DNA of 23,885 nt from a virus. The translations under genes and the position numbers were made by a program. Where the stretch lies: IMG/VR virus record IMGVR_UViG_3300034104_003060, positions 1 to 23,885 of that record; one strand, written 5' to 3'. Of this stretch, positions 6,994-16,800 are shown in pieces. The first letter of the stretch is position 1. Every line of letters begins with the position of its first letter. Below the pieces are notes generated by a model. The model made no database searches and was not told where the DNA came from. It worked only from the letters and a program-made list of their open reading frames with translations.

Positions 6994-9900
6994 TTATGTT
7001 ACTGATTTATAAATGTCAAATGCTTTTGAGAATTTCTCTTCAAGTCGTTTTATATTATCATCACCTAATTCTTTATAAACATTATTAGGTTGTTCTATCG
7101 GCCAATTTAACACATACACTTCAACATATTTAGATACTGTACCATCTTTTAGTTTAGTTGATTTACCAGCAAATCTACTAATAAAGAAATCAATAAATTT
7201 ATCTAAACTATCAAAAGATGCTAGTGGTATATTGGTTATATTCTCCCCTTTATTTACACAAAAATATTTAGAATTAAAATAAAGATTTCCGGCTGTTGCA
7301 TAATTTTCAGAAATAGCTATTGTTGTGTAATTGTTTTCGTAAGCTGAGAACCCGGTAGAAGTCCCTGAATCTGCATACATTGTACTAAAAATAAATAAAG
7401 CAAACTCGGTCAAACTTTGTTCTGATATTGTTGGGAACTTTGTTTTTAATTTATCTAAAATCATTTTTTTAACTTGAGAAAAAGTTGCTGATTGTGTTTT
7501 TGGTGCATCAACAGTCGTGTATGCTTTATATGATTGATATAATTTGTCTGAACAATTTTGTTCTTTTGATATACTTTCTTGTCCACCAAAAACATTATCT
7601 AAAACAATACTTTTTTGTTTTAAAACATTTTCTGGTGATTGTGTTACTTGTTTGTTTTTTTCTTCAATTTTTTCTTGTATTGTTTTAAGAATTTTTACAC
7701 TTAGAGACTGGATAAATGATTCAATTTTTGGTAAAGCATAAAATGGTTGTCTTGTTCCTTCAAATGTTGTGTCAAATCCATTTTCAGTTATTGTGTGACT
7801 AACACTTGTAATTAAATATGGTCCACTAAACATTGGTACATTTCTCAAATTAAAATACATCATAGGTTGAATAAGTGCGTTACCCATCATATCAACACTA
7901 CAACCATAGCTTCTGTTTTTATAGACATTGTACAACGAATTATTTTGTGTTGATGTTGTTCTGTTTTTATCAATATTTGACATTTGATTTAACACTTCCA
8001 ACGATTCCGCTGTAGGTTTTCCTGCTGTTTGGGAAACATCAAATTGTTTAAAAATTTGTTGATTTTGTCTACCAATATCAACATTGAAACCAACAACTCT
8101 ATTTGATTTGTCCCAATCTTTTTTATCTTGTAAACTTTGAACTAAAGGGTTATCACTAGCTCTTCTCAAATCAAAAGCATCATTTCTAAACCTATAATCA
8201 ATATTGTTTTTCATATCCAAATGTTCACTATTTTTGTTTGCATAATAACAAACAAGTTTTGGTGAAGTTTCTCTATAATCAAGATTTAAAAAGGTACCAA
8301 AAAGAGTATTAGCAAATTCTAGTGTACCCTCATTTTTTGGTATTGGGTTTTTGGTCGCATCCTGTACATTGTAAAAATTTGCAAAAGAAGGTAGGTTGAA
8401 GTATACAAAATTATTTTCTACCAAAATTGTGTTTACAATATCTAAAAAACTATTTTTATATTGTCTTTTGTCAATTAATTCTTTTACTTTAAAAATATCA
8501 ATTATAATCTTTTGACCAACGTCTCTACTGGCTCTATCAAACAATAGAACATCTTCAAATAATGTTTTTGTTTTTAAGTCATATCCGGCAATCCAAGTAT
8601 CATTGATTGATTTAAAAAGTTCCCAAAGTTCATCTCTAGTTTGATCTCCAATTAATTCAGATTTTTTACCTCCATCTGTTGGGACAACATCAATATTTTT
8701 TATTCCACCTCTTACAGCTGGCATCATAGTATTTATAACATTAACCAAGTAAAGTAAAGAATCGTCAAAATATTGATTCATTATTTGATAAAATTTTGCA
8801 GAATTTAAAGTGTTGTCTTTTAATTTTTCTGTTGCATAGATTTTTATAATTGGTGTAAAATCAATAACATTTTTTTCATTAAACTGAACATTCATATCAA
8901 TAAAAAAATCTGTTATATATGAACCATTATCAGAATATTTTAATTGAGGAATTTCAGAAAAACCAACATACGTCTCAAGAGCTTGCCAAGCCGATGGGTA
9001 AATTGCTTTAGATTGTGCTAGAGTTATACTTCCACCACTAAAAGGTAGAAACCCAGGTGTGTCTTGATTGTAACCTTTATATTGAATTGGGTCAACAATA
9101 AATTGATTAGAGAAAGTTAAAAATAATCTTCTATCAAAATTAGTTGGGTTACCATTTCTTAAAATAACATTATAATTTAAAAATTTATCTAGAACTGAAG
9201 TGAAATTTTCTTTTTGTAACGTTGTCAATTCTGTTATTACACTATCTGGTACAGTTTGTGATGGTTTTTTAATTTTCATTAAAGACCTCATCAAAAATTG
9301 GAAGTTTAACGCTTCGTTTTCTGATGGTAATTTTCCTGTGATTTGTAATCTAACAGCATCATTTTCACCACTATCTAATGTAGATTTGAAATCATAACAA
9401 GACCTACTAAAATTTAAAAATTCTGTTTCAAAAATGTCTAGAGTTGACTTATCAAATGTACTAAACATTTCGTCAATTTTGGTATAATTATTACTATCAC
9501 CATCTAGTAAAAAGTTTTGTTGGGTTCTTTGTTCGTTTAATATTTTTTTAAAATATTGTTCTGGATTTGTTTTTACTAAATTATCGTGATTAAAATATCC
9601 ATAATGTGGTGATAACCAAAATGACCTAACAGATCCATTATACATTGCTGTATTTCCACTCAATTCTATTTTTGACAATCCGGCAGGATTAAAACATTCA
9701 GATGCTATTTGATTAACATTTGAACCAAAAGACGGTAGCAAAAATACATTAGTTTTTGTTACGGTTGTACTAGCTACTGACCAAGTTTTAAGATTTAAAC
9801 TTCTTCCTAAATTATTTAAATCAAAACCAGGTGACTTAATTATTTTTGAACCATCAGACGGAATCAAATAAAGTTTACCATCGTCAATTAAATTTTGTAT

Positions 9901-12900
9901 ATCAGATGATTTTATTCCTGTTTTTGGTGCACTTGGTACAACAAATATAGTTCCAGATGGTACAACTTGAGATAAGTTGATTGTGTAGGTACCAGTACTA
10001 CCAGTAGTTCCTGAAATTTGATTTAAAATTGTTGTTCCACTTAAAATATTATTTCCAAATATAACTTGCCCTGGTGCTAAAAAATTATCAGAAATTGTAT
10101 TAACGGTAAGTGTTGTTCCACTTACTGAACAAGTTCCGTTTAATTGTGTTCCACCACTAAATAATTTTAAACCTTGGTAAAATACATTAAAATCATCTAC
10201 AATTTTTGGAAAAAATCCTAAATTAATGTTTGTTGTATATGCGGTACTATTTAATTGTGAATCTTGTTCTAAAACAATTTCATAAGGATTTGTATATGCT
10301 GTAACAGAATAATTTCTGGTAGTTGCGGAATTTATTGGGTCATAGTTTGATTTATAATCAATGTTATTCCAAATATCATTTAAAATATCAGTACCAGTTG
10401 ATTTCCATTCTTTATATCTATGCCATATTGACCCATATTTTAAAATCCAAGAATATGGTAATTTATGTACACCACCAAATTTTTTAATAGTTGCAAGAAT
10501 GTAACTTAAATCATTAGTAGCATTATATGTTTTATATTTTTCTTTTAATGTTGATAATGGTAAACTATTTAAAAACAAATAAGCAGCAACTTTATATGGT
10601 GATTCATCCGAAACATTAAATCTAAAATTGTTTACACCTTTTTGTATTGCGTTAACAAAATATGGTGTGTTGAACATAGATGTTGTTTGGTTGAATACTA
10701 ATGAGCCACTATAATTTATATAGTTTAAATTACCTTCAGTAACAAACTGATCCTCAATTTTTCTGTTTGTATAAAAAATCTTTAGATTAGTTAAATCTAA
10801 AGGTTGATTCATTGTGTTAGTTTTAAAATTAAAATTTGTAAATGGTCTTTTAGTGTCATTTGTGTCTTCAGTTAAAAAATTTGTGATTGTTTTGTAGTCA
10901 GTATTAAATAACATAACATCACTTGTTTTATAAGCATCAACCGCATTTGATAGGGCTAAACCATCCGCTAAATATTTTTTTACATAATCCAAATCTACAA
11001 TTGGGTATATGTCACCAAATTCAAAAATGTTTGATGAAGATGTGTTAGAGAGATATGTATTTAACTTACTTTCATTTGCCAAACTTATATCTGGTTTGGT
11101 CACATCACTTTGTAAAATTGATTGATTTCTTAAAGTTGCTGGACTATTAACTTCATTTTTAAGATATGGAGTTGTAAATTCTCCTCTTACAAATTTTTGC
11201 CAACTCTCACCAAATCCTTGATTAGATATATGACGAAGAAATGCTAAAAAATTACTTCCAGTTAAATTATATTCTTTTAATTTTTTTGATAAAAAAGGAT
11301 TGTTTTCACCTAGAGCTTTTAATATGTCTTCTTTTTCGGCTTCAGATTCAACAGTGTAAACACCATAATCATAACCAGATTTTCTATTTAATCTGGAATA
11401 ATAAGTGTTAATAATAATTCTTTCATATATTTCATAAAAAAACTTAGCTTCTTCAACATTTTGGTAAACCTCATTTGAAACGGGGAAATCTATTGCATTT
11501 AAACTTATTCGGTTTGGTTTTAAAGCAATATCCCCTTGGAAATCCGGTTCTGGTTCTGGTGATTCTCTTTCCGTATAACCTTTAATAAATTCTTCAACAA
11601 ACTGGACTTCCGGCCAAATTTCTGGTATAAAAGCTTTATATTGTGATGCTAAAGCTATATCTCCTGGATATTTTATTTCAAATTTTTCTTCTTTATCTGT
11701 ACCTTGTTTTTCAACTATCAATTGTGGCCACGGATATACCGGTGTATCATCATTGATAACTTCAGTGTAATCAACACTTGGTGCTGTTATGTTTTTATTA
11801 AATATTGCGGCCTTTCTTGTCTTGTCGTTTCTTACATCCCAAGCATCAGTATGGACATCATCTAATAATCTTAAGAAAGCTTCGGCCTGTGCAAAAAATA
11901 CGGCCATCACATTTCTTATTGTTGGGACAAATCCTATACCATTATTTTTATCTGACAACTTTTTTTGGATTGACGCAGTAATTGCTTCCTCAATATTTTT
12001 TTGTGTTGTTTTTACTTGTTTACTCATTTCATTGATTAAATCAATAAATGATTTGGAACCTTCAAACCAATACCCATATAACCCTTCGGCTGTTAAAGTA
12101 GATAGTTCAGTTTTAATTTTTTCTTTAAACTCATCAATTACAGTATCACCACTTATTTTTTTTCCGGGGTTTCTTGCTATATATGTTTCATTTAAATTTA
12201 AATCATTTTCAAATAAAGATTTAACATCTTTATATTTAAGAAATGTATCATATGTTATTGTATTTGTAATTTTAGAAGGTACTTCTTTTCCATCAACAAC
12301 ATATTTACCATTTTCACCATATACCAAGTTTTCTGAAAAAATTTTATTATATAATGGTATAATTTTATCTTTTAATTCATTTTCAGCACTAACCTTGGCT
12401 GTTGCATCAAGTTCTTTTTTGAATATGTAAATTTTTGTTTTTTCTTCATTATTTAAAACAAATGGATTATCAAAATCTAAATATTTTTTTGCCCACCCAG
12501 AAGTTGAGTAGTATACATCTTTTTGATATTCAACTAAAGAATTTGCATAATTTCCACTATCAGTTAGTGGTCCAAGATTTTCTTTACTAAATTTTTCTAA
12601 AATATCTTTAATAAATGTGTCTAATCTTGTTTTTAATTGTGTTATTGTTATTTCCGGAAAATCATCGGCAATCAATCCTTTTGATTTGTATACCGCATAA
12701 AGTTCTTTCATTTTTGCATAACCCTTACTTGTGATTTTTTCTGTGACTGGTGTTTTGGAATTTTGATTATTATTTCCAGAATTGTCAGCAATTTTTAAAG
12801 TTGTGTTATACATATGTGGGACCGCTAACATTCCACCCCAATTTACATAAGACATTATTGTATATTTGTATCCATAAAACTTTAACTTAATTCTAAAATT

Positions 12901-13566
12901 GTGTGTTGATGGATCAAAACTAGATGTGAAACTTTGTAACATTATTGGAAATCTTACAGCTTTTCCATAATAACCTTTAAGTGTTAAAAAGAAAATTGGA
13001 TATGGTAAATTAAAAAAAGCGGCGTATGGTGAACTGTCACCACCTTCAAATAATGCTCTACCTTTAACATCTTCCAAATCTATATCGATTACAGGTTGGA
13101 AAGATGTGTTAATTGTATATTTAATTGATGTAATACCTAAAAGACCATTGTCGGTTGCACCGGGATTTCCATTTGAGTATAAACTTTGTGTTATGTAAAA
13201 GTCCCCGGATTTATTTGGGTTTTCAACAGATTTTAATTTAGGTTGATTAACTCCTTCACCTTTTAATGTATTTTTTCCGGTTAGTTCATCGGTATAGGCA
13301 TTATCTAAAAAAGTTTTTTGTCCTGGATTTAAAAAGTTAATCTTAGCCACAGAAATTGTCCTAATGGCATCGTTTTGTGCTGTACCCAAAGCTAATTTTG
13401 TTCTAGGTAAAACATTACATTCCAAGTTAGCATAGAATACTAAATTTTCTTGTTTGACTAATCTTTCTTGCGCTTTTCCCTCATTATCTATTATTTTATT
13501 TGGGTCAATTATTGAAATATTGTCATAATCAAATTCTACTAAAATATTTTCACCATTATCTACCAT
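6994..13566 (-). CDS. Giant baseplate/tail-hub-like structural protein (2190 aa)
   Basis: The largest gene in the window. The N-terminal region (about 130-255) is a beta-rich block including DIDLEDVKGRALFEGG and FFLTLKGYYGKAVRFPIML, of the sort seen in baseplate and tube-associated proteins. Residues 1143-1213 form a separate Gly/Thr/Ser-rich beta module (SGTTLTVNTISD, then ISGTTGSTGTYTINLSQ) like the add-on domains common in phage virion proteins. Near residues 1890-1942, a stretch ending SHTITENGFDTTFEGTRQPF resembles the last domain of gp27/gpD-type hub proteins. The final 150 residues (about 2040-2190) resemble a glucosaminidase-like cell-wall domain, but with Asp2066 where a catalytic Glu is expected. 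The frame is uninterrupted, and it overlaps the gp53-like gene by 11 bases. The hub assignment is inference from fold-like patterns and context; a virion structural role is more certain. Confidence 0.72.
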   Translation of the reverse strand: MVDNGENILVEFDYDNISIIDPNKIIDNEGKAQERLVKQENLVFYANLECNVLPRTKLALGTAQNDAIRTISVAKINFLNPGQKTFLDNAYTDELTGKNTLKGEGVNQPKLKSVENPNKSGDFYITQSLYSNGNPGATDNGLLGITSIKYTINTSFQPVIDIDLEDVKGRALFEGGDSSPYAAFFNLPYPIFFLTLKGYYGKAVRFPIMLQSFTSSFDPSTHNFRIKLKFYGYKYTIMSYVNWGGMLAVPHMYNTTLKIADNSGNNNQNSKTPVTEKITSKGYAKMKELYAVYKSKGLIADDFPEITITQLKTRLDTFIKDILEKFSKENLGPLTDSGNYANSLVEYQKDVYYSTSGWAKKYLDFDNPFVLNNEEKTKIYIFKKELDATAKVSAENELKDKIIPLYNKIFSENLVYGENGKYVVDGKEVPSKITNTITYDTFLKYKDVKSLFENDLNLNETYIARNPGKKISGDTVIDEFKEKIKTELSTLTAEGLYGYWFEGSKSFIDLINEMSKQVKTTQKNIEEAITASIQKKLSDKNNGIGFVPTIRNVMAVFFAQAEAFLRLLDDVHTDAWDVRNDKTRKAAIFNKNITAPSVDYTEVINDDTPVYPWPQLIVEKQGTDKEEKFEIKYPGDIALASQYKAFIPEIWPEVQFVEEFIKGYTERESPEPEPDFQGDIALKPNRISLNAIDFPVSNEVYQNVEEAKFFYEIYERIIINTYYSRLNRKSGYDYGVYTVESEAEKEDILKALGENNPFLSKKLKEYNLTGSNFLAFLRHISNQGFGESWQKFVRGEFTTPYLKNEVNSPATLRNQSILQSDVTKPDISLANESKLNTYLSNTSSSNIFEFGDIYPIVDLDYVKKYLADGLALSNAVDAYKTSDVMLFNTDYKTITNFLTEDTNDTKRPFTNFNFKTNTMNQPLDLTNLKIFYTNRKIEDQFVTEGNLNYINYSGSLVFNQTTSMFNTPYFVNAIQKGVNNFRFNVSDESPYKVAAYLFLNSLPLSTLKEKYKTYNATNDLSYILATIKKFGGVHKLPYSWILKYGSIWHRYKEWKSTGTDILNDIWNNIDYKSNYDPINSATTRNYSVTAYTNPYEIVLEQDSQLNSTAYTTNINLGFFPKIVDDFNVFYQGLKLFSGGTQLNGTCSVSGTTLTVNTISDNFLAPGQVIFGNNILSGTTILNQISGTTGSTGTYTINLSQVVPSGTIFVVPSAPKTGIKSSDIQNLIDDGKLYLIPSDGSKIIKSPGFDLNNLGRSLNLKTWSVASTTVTKTNVFLLPSFGSNVNQIASECFNPAGLSKIELSGNTAMYNGSVRSFWLSPHYGYFNHDNLVKTNPEQYFKKILNEQRTQQNFLLDGDSNNYTKIDEMFSTFDKSTLDIFETEFLNFSRSCYDFKSTLDSGENDAVRLQITGKLPSENEALNFQFLMRSLMKIKKPSQTVPDSVITELTTLQKENFTSVLDKFLNYNVILRNGNPTNFDRRLFLTFSNQFIVDPIQYKGYNQDTPGFLPFSGGSITLAQSKAIYPSAWQALETYVGFSEIPQLKYSDNGSYITDFFIDMNVQFNEKNVIDFTPIIKIYATEKLKDNTLNSAKFYQIMNQYFDDSLLYLVNVINTMMPAVRGGIKNIDVVPTDGGKKSELIGDQTRDELWELFKSINDTWIAGYDLKTKTLFEDVLLFDRASRDVGQKIIIDIFKVKELIDKRQYKNSFLDIVNTILVENNFVYFNLPSFANFYNVQDATKNPIPKNEGTLEFANTLFGTFLNLDYRETSPKLVCYYANKNSEHLDMKNNIDYRFRNDAFDLRRASDNPLVQSLQDKKDWDKSNRVVGFNVDIGRQNQQIFKQFDVSQTAGKPTAESLEVLNQMSNIDKNRTTSTQNNSLYNVYKNRSYGCSVDMMGNALIQPMMYFNLRNVPMFSGPYLITSVSHTITENGFDTTFEGTRQPFYALPKIESFIQSLSVKILKTIQEKIEEKNKQVTQSPENVLKQKSIVLDNVFGGQESISKEQNCSDKLYQSYKAYTTVDAPKTQSATFSQVKKMILDKLKTKFPTISEQSLTEFALFIFSTMYADSGTSTGFSAYENNYTTIAISENYATAGNLYFNSKYFCVNKGENITNIPLASFDSLDKFIDFFISRFAGKSTKLKDGTVSKYVEVYVLNWPIEQPNNVYKELGDDNIKRLEEKFSKAFDIYKSVT

Positions 13567-13882
13567 AATAAAAGAAATGATTGTCTAGTTCGTTTTTATA
13601 ATCTTGTAAAGAAGCAATTAGTGGAAATGGGATTGTTAAGATAGACCCATCAGGTATATTTGGTTCTAAACCTGACATTTTTGGGTTTGCCTGTAATATC
13701 AACCACCCAAATAATGGTGAACCATAAAATTGTTGAGATATTTTATCAAGTCTAGATTGACCAACTTTATAAATATAATTCTTATCAGTACCTTTACTAG
13801 GTAAATTAATATACGGAACAACGGTTTGTTGTCCATTTATTAAAAAATTACTATATCTATTATAATACTGTAATCCAGACAT
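13556..13882 (-). CDS. 53: Baseplate wedge protein, gp53-like with LysM fold
   Basis: A 108-residue protein with a LysM-like domain at residues 38-87: YKVGQSRLDKIS, then FYGSPLFGWLILQANP, then IPDGSILTIPFP. This pattern is typical of gp53-type baseplate wedge proteins and of the LysM adaptor proteins of contractile injection systems, where the fold joins wedge and hub parts rather than cutting peptidoglycan. The N-terminus (YYNRYSNFLINGQQ) matches the short extension these proteins usually carry. It starts two bases after the stop of the OmpA-containing baseplate gene and overlaps the hub-like gene, so the three are probably translated together. T4 gp53 is longer (about 196 residues), so this is a minimal version. 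Confidence 0.8.
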   Translation of the reverse strand: MSGLQYYNRYSNFLINGQQTVVPYINLPSKGTDKNYIYKVGQSRLDKISQQFYGSPLFGWLILQANPKMSGLEPNIPDGSILTIPFPLIASLQDYKNELDNHFFYYGR

Positions 13883-13884
13883 CC

Positions 13885-16800
13885 TTAATTAAATTTTACT
13901 TTTTTATTAAATGTTTTATTAAAATTTCCATTTGTATTACTGTATACACTTTTCATAATACTCTTTTTTTCGTTTTTATCAACAGTTACTTCTGTAGTAT
14001 ATGCTAACTTGGTCTCTACAGTTTCTAATTCAAACTTGTCGTAAATTAAATATTCTGGACTTGCTTGGTATTCATCAAATTTTTTAATTTCAGCATCAAA
14101 CTCTTCTTTATATAATTTCTTTAAATCTTCCAAAGTTTTTTTAATTTCATTTTCTAAGTATGTATTTAATTTTACTTTTTCCAAGTTTAATAATTCATTT
14201 GAAAAAATTTGATATTTTTCTTCATTTACAAATGTATCGGCATACATCATATAAAATCTACAGTTTTCTGTTCCCGTTAATTTTTCTGAAATAGGATAAA
14301 ATGATGTTTCATCTTTTATATAGTTTTCAGAAAAAGAAATTTCAGTTGTAATTAATAATTGTTCAAATTTATTTAAGGATTCACCAACTTTATTTTTATA
14401 TAAATCGACCATTTTAGAAAAATCAGAAACACCATCAATTTCAGTTAGTTCATATACTTTTACATCACCAGTATCTAGCTTTACACCATCAACACCATTT
14501 TTAATTCCGGTTGGTGATATTGTGTCATATAGAATTGCGTCAACTTTTTTAAGTGTCTGAACATATTCTTCTTGATATTTTGTCATTTCATTTATTGGTT
14601 CAATAACAAATTGATTTAAATCATTTTGTTTAGATTGTGTCAACGATTTTAATTTATCTCTAACTTCTCTAATTGCTGAATTTGGAATGTTTGGAACTAA
14701 TACTAACTTTGACATAATAGGATCTTTATCATCTTTAATATCTCCTATTACATTATTTGTTAAAGATTGTATTCTTTGTTCAACAAATTCCGGTTTACCA
14801 TAAATTTTTGTATTAATACCAGAGTTATCACTATAATCAAATATTTTTCCATCGACATAATTTTTTTCATAACCAACTAATTGTAATATTCCATAGTTAG
14901 TTGTATTTTGAATTGTTCTTAATTGATTGTTAATTGTTTTAAAATATTTGTTAGTATTATCTGATAATTCTTTAAATAATGCAATATATTCAATTTCTCC
15001 ACTTTGGATATTTCCATTATCTTCTAAAATTGTTGTAAGTATATTTCCAATAGCATCACCACCTTTTTGAGGTATTTGATTATCTACAGAGTTTGTTGAA
15101 ACTGTATTTTGTCTTTTTAATATTTGTTCAACAACATATTTGTCCCTAGCTGAAACATCTTCGGTTGGCGTTGCTCTTTCATCATAAATTTCTGTATTTG
15201 CATAATAATTAAACGAAAGTGCGTTTTGAAGTTGTTCAACTGGTTCTTTAAGTCCCATACCACCGATAATATTAAATGCCATTGTAACATTTGCAATCAT
15301 AGGTTGTATTCCAATTCCTTCTGGGTTTAAATCATATAATAATGGTTCATATGAAATATCTAAACTTGTTGGTACAATTTTACTATGATAAAAATCTCCA
15401 ACCCTTAATACTAATATTGGTGGTGCACCAAAAGATGTGTTTAGCGCATCATTATATTTTGGTCTTCCATCTGTTCCAATAACTGGTATTGTTTGACCCG
15501 GTCTCATACACTGATTTAAAAATGTTAATCTAGCATTCAAACCTTCCGGTGTCATCGAATGGAAAGCTGGACTAAAATATTTAATTTTCTCTTTAAATGT
15601 GTCGTATACCATAGGATTTGTTTCTTTAATCACTTGGAAATAGTCGCATTCAGAAAATAATTGTCTAAGAACTTTTTTAGAAATTCCTTCTTTTATTTTT
15701 TGTTGTATATCAACACTTGGTATTGGTTTTATTATTGTTAGTGTTTCACCAGTAATTGGTGGCGGTGGAGGTGTTGTTGTTGTAGTTGTTGTAATTGGTG
15801 GTGGTGGTGGAATTTCTGCTGATATTGCTTTTAAAATAACTCGTCTACAAGCCATTGCTGGTAACGAATTAACCACAGCATTAGCTGTTGCTTTGTTATT
15901 TGTTGTTTCTCTTGGTAAAACATTACAATTTACGGAATCAAAATTACCACCATTTTCCCCTTTTGGAATTGTTTCACCTTCACCTTTAGGTTCAATTTTA
16001 GTATAAAGAATTTGTTTTCCAATGTAATCTTTGTAAGATGTTCCATCAGAAAATTTTTGTTTTTCAATCCATTGTTGTACAGCACTAATTCTTCTTTGAG
16101 ATAATCTAACATTGTAATCCTCAGAAGCTACTGCTGATGCGGAACCTTGTAAGCTTATTTTAACAATTCCTTTTCTTTTAATAATAACTTCTTCCATTCC
16201 TTCCAAAAACTCCTTTGTCATTTTTGCGTAGTTTCCTTTAATAACATCATTGAAGAAGGTTGGTATTAAATCTTTATTATATGTTTTTTTGTCCGTTCCG
16301 CTTCCAACATAAACAGAAGTTGGTGCATTATTTATTGTTGGTTGGTAAAATTTATCTTCATATTCTTTAATATAAAATTCAAAATCAGTTCTTGCTGAAG
16401 TTGATGGTTCTCCAAACGGTATATCATTATAAAAATAAAACCCTACGCCGGCAAAATTTTTGAACGGGTCTATAAAGGTATCACTAGCACTAGTGTTTTC
16501 ATTACCACCAGTATTTTGTGTTTCAACTTTACTTTCTGGATCCTTAACCGGATTCTCGGCTGGAATATTTTTTAATACTTCACCATATTCCTCTTCAGTT
16601 AATCTTGGGTTATTTAAAATTTCTTGATATGTAAATAAATCTTTAGTTGGTATTGTATTAAATTTTATTCCCAATTCATATATATCATATTTCATACATC
16701 CAGCAAAAAATGAATCTACAATAGAGTCCAATCTTTCTTTTGGTATATTTGCTAGTTGTTTTTCAATAATTGTGTTTAATGATGATGGATTATCAACTAA

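Noticed and set aside
11789-12430. Plus-strand open frame of 213 codons inside the 2190-residue gene
   Set aside because: Low-complexity Phe/Leu/Ser-rich translation typical of the antisense of AT-rich coding DNA; no start context and no family resemblance. Other plus-strand frames (for example 4020-4388, 5886-6272, 19513-19857, 21102-21617) are rejected for the same reason.
15930-16112. Minus-strand 60-codon frame inside the OmpA-containing gene
   Set aside because: It overlaps the OmpA-like coding frame completely in another phase and is Lys/Leu-rich without recognisable features.
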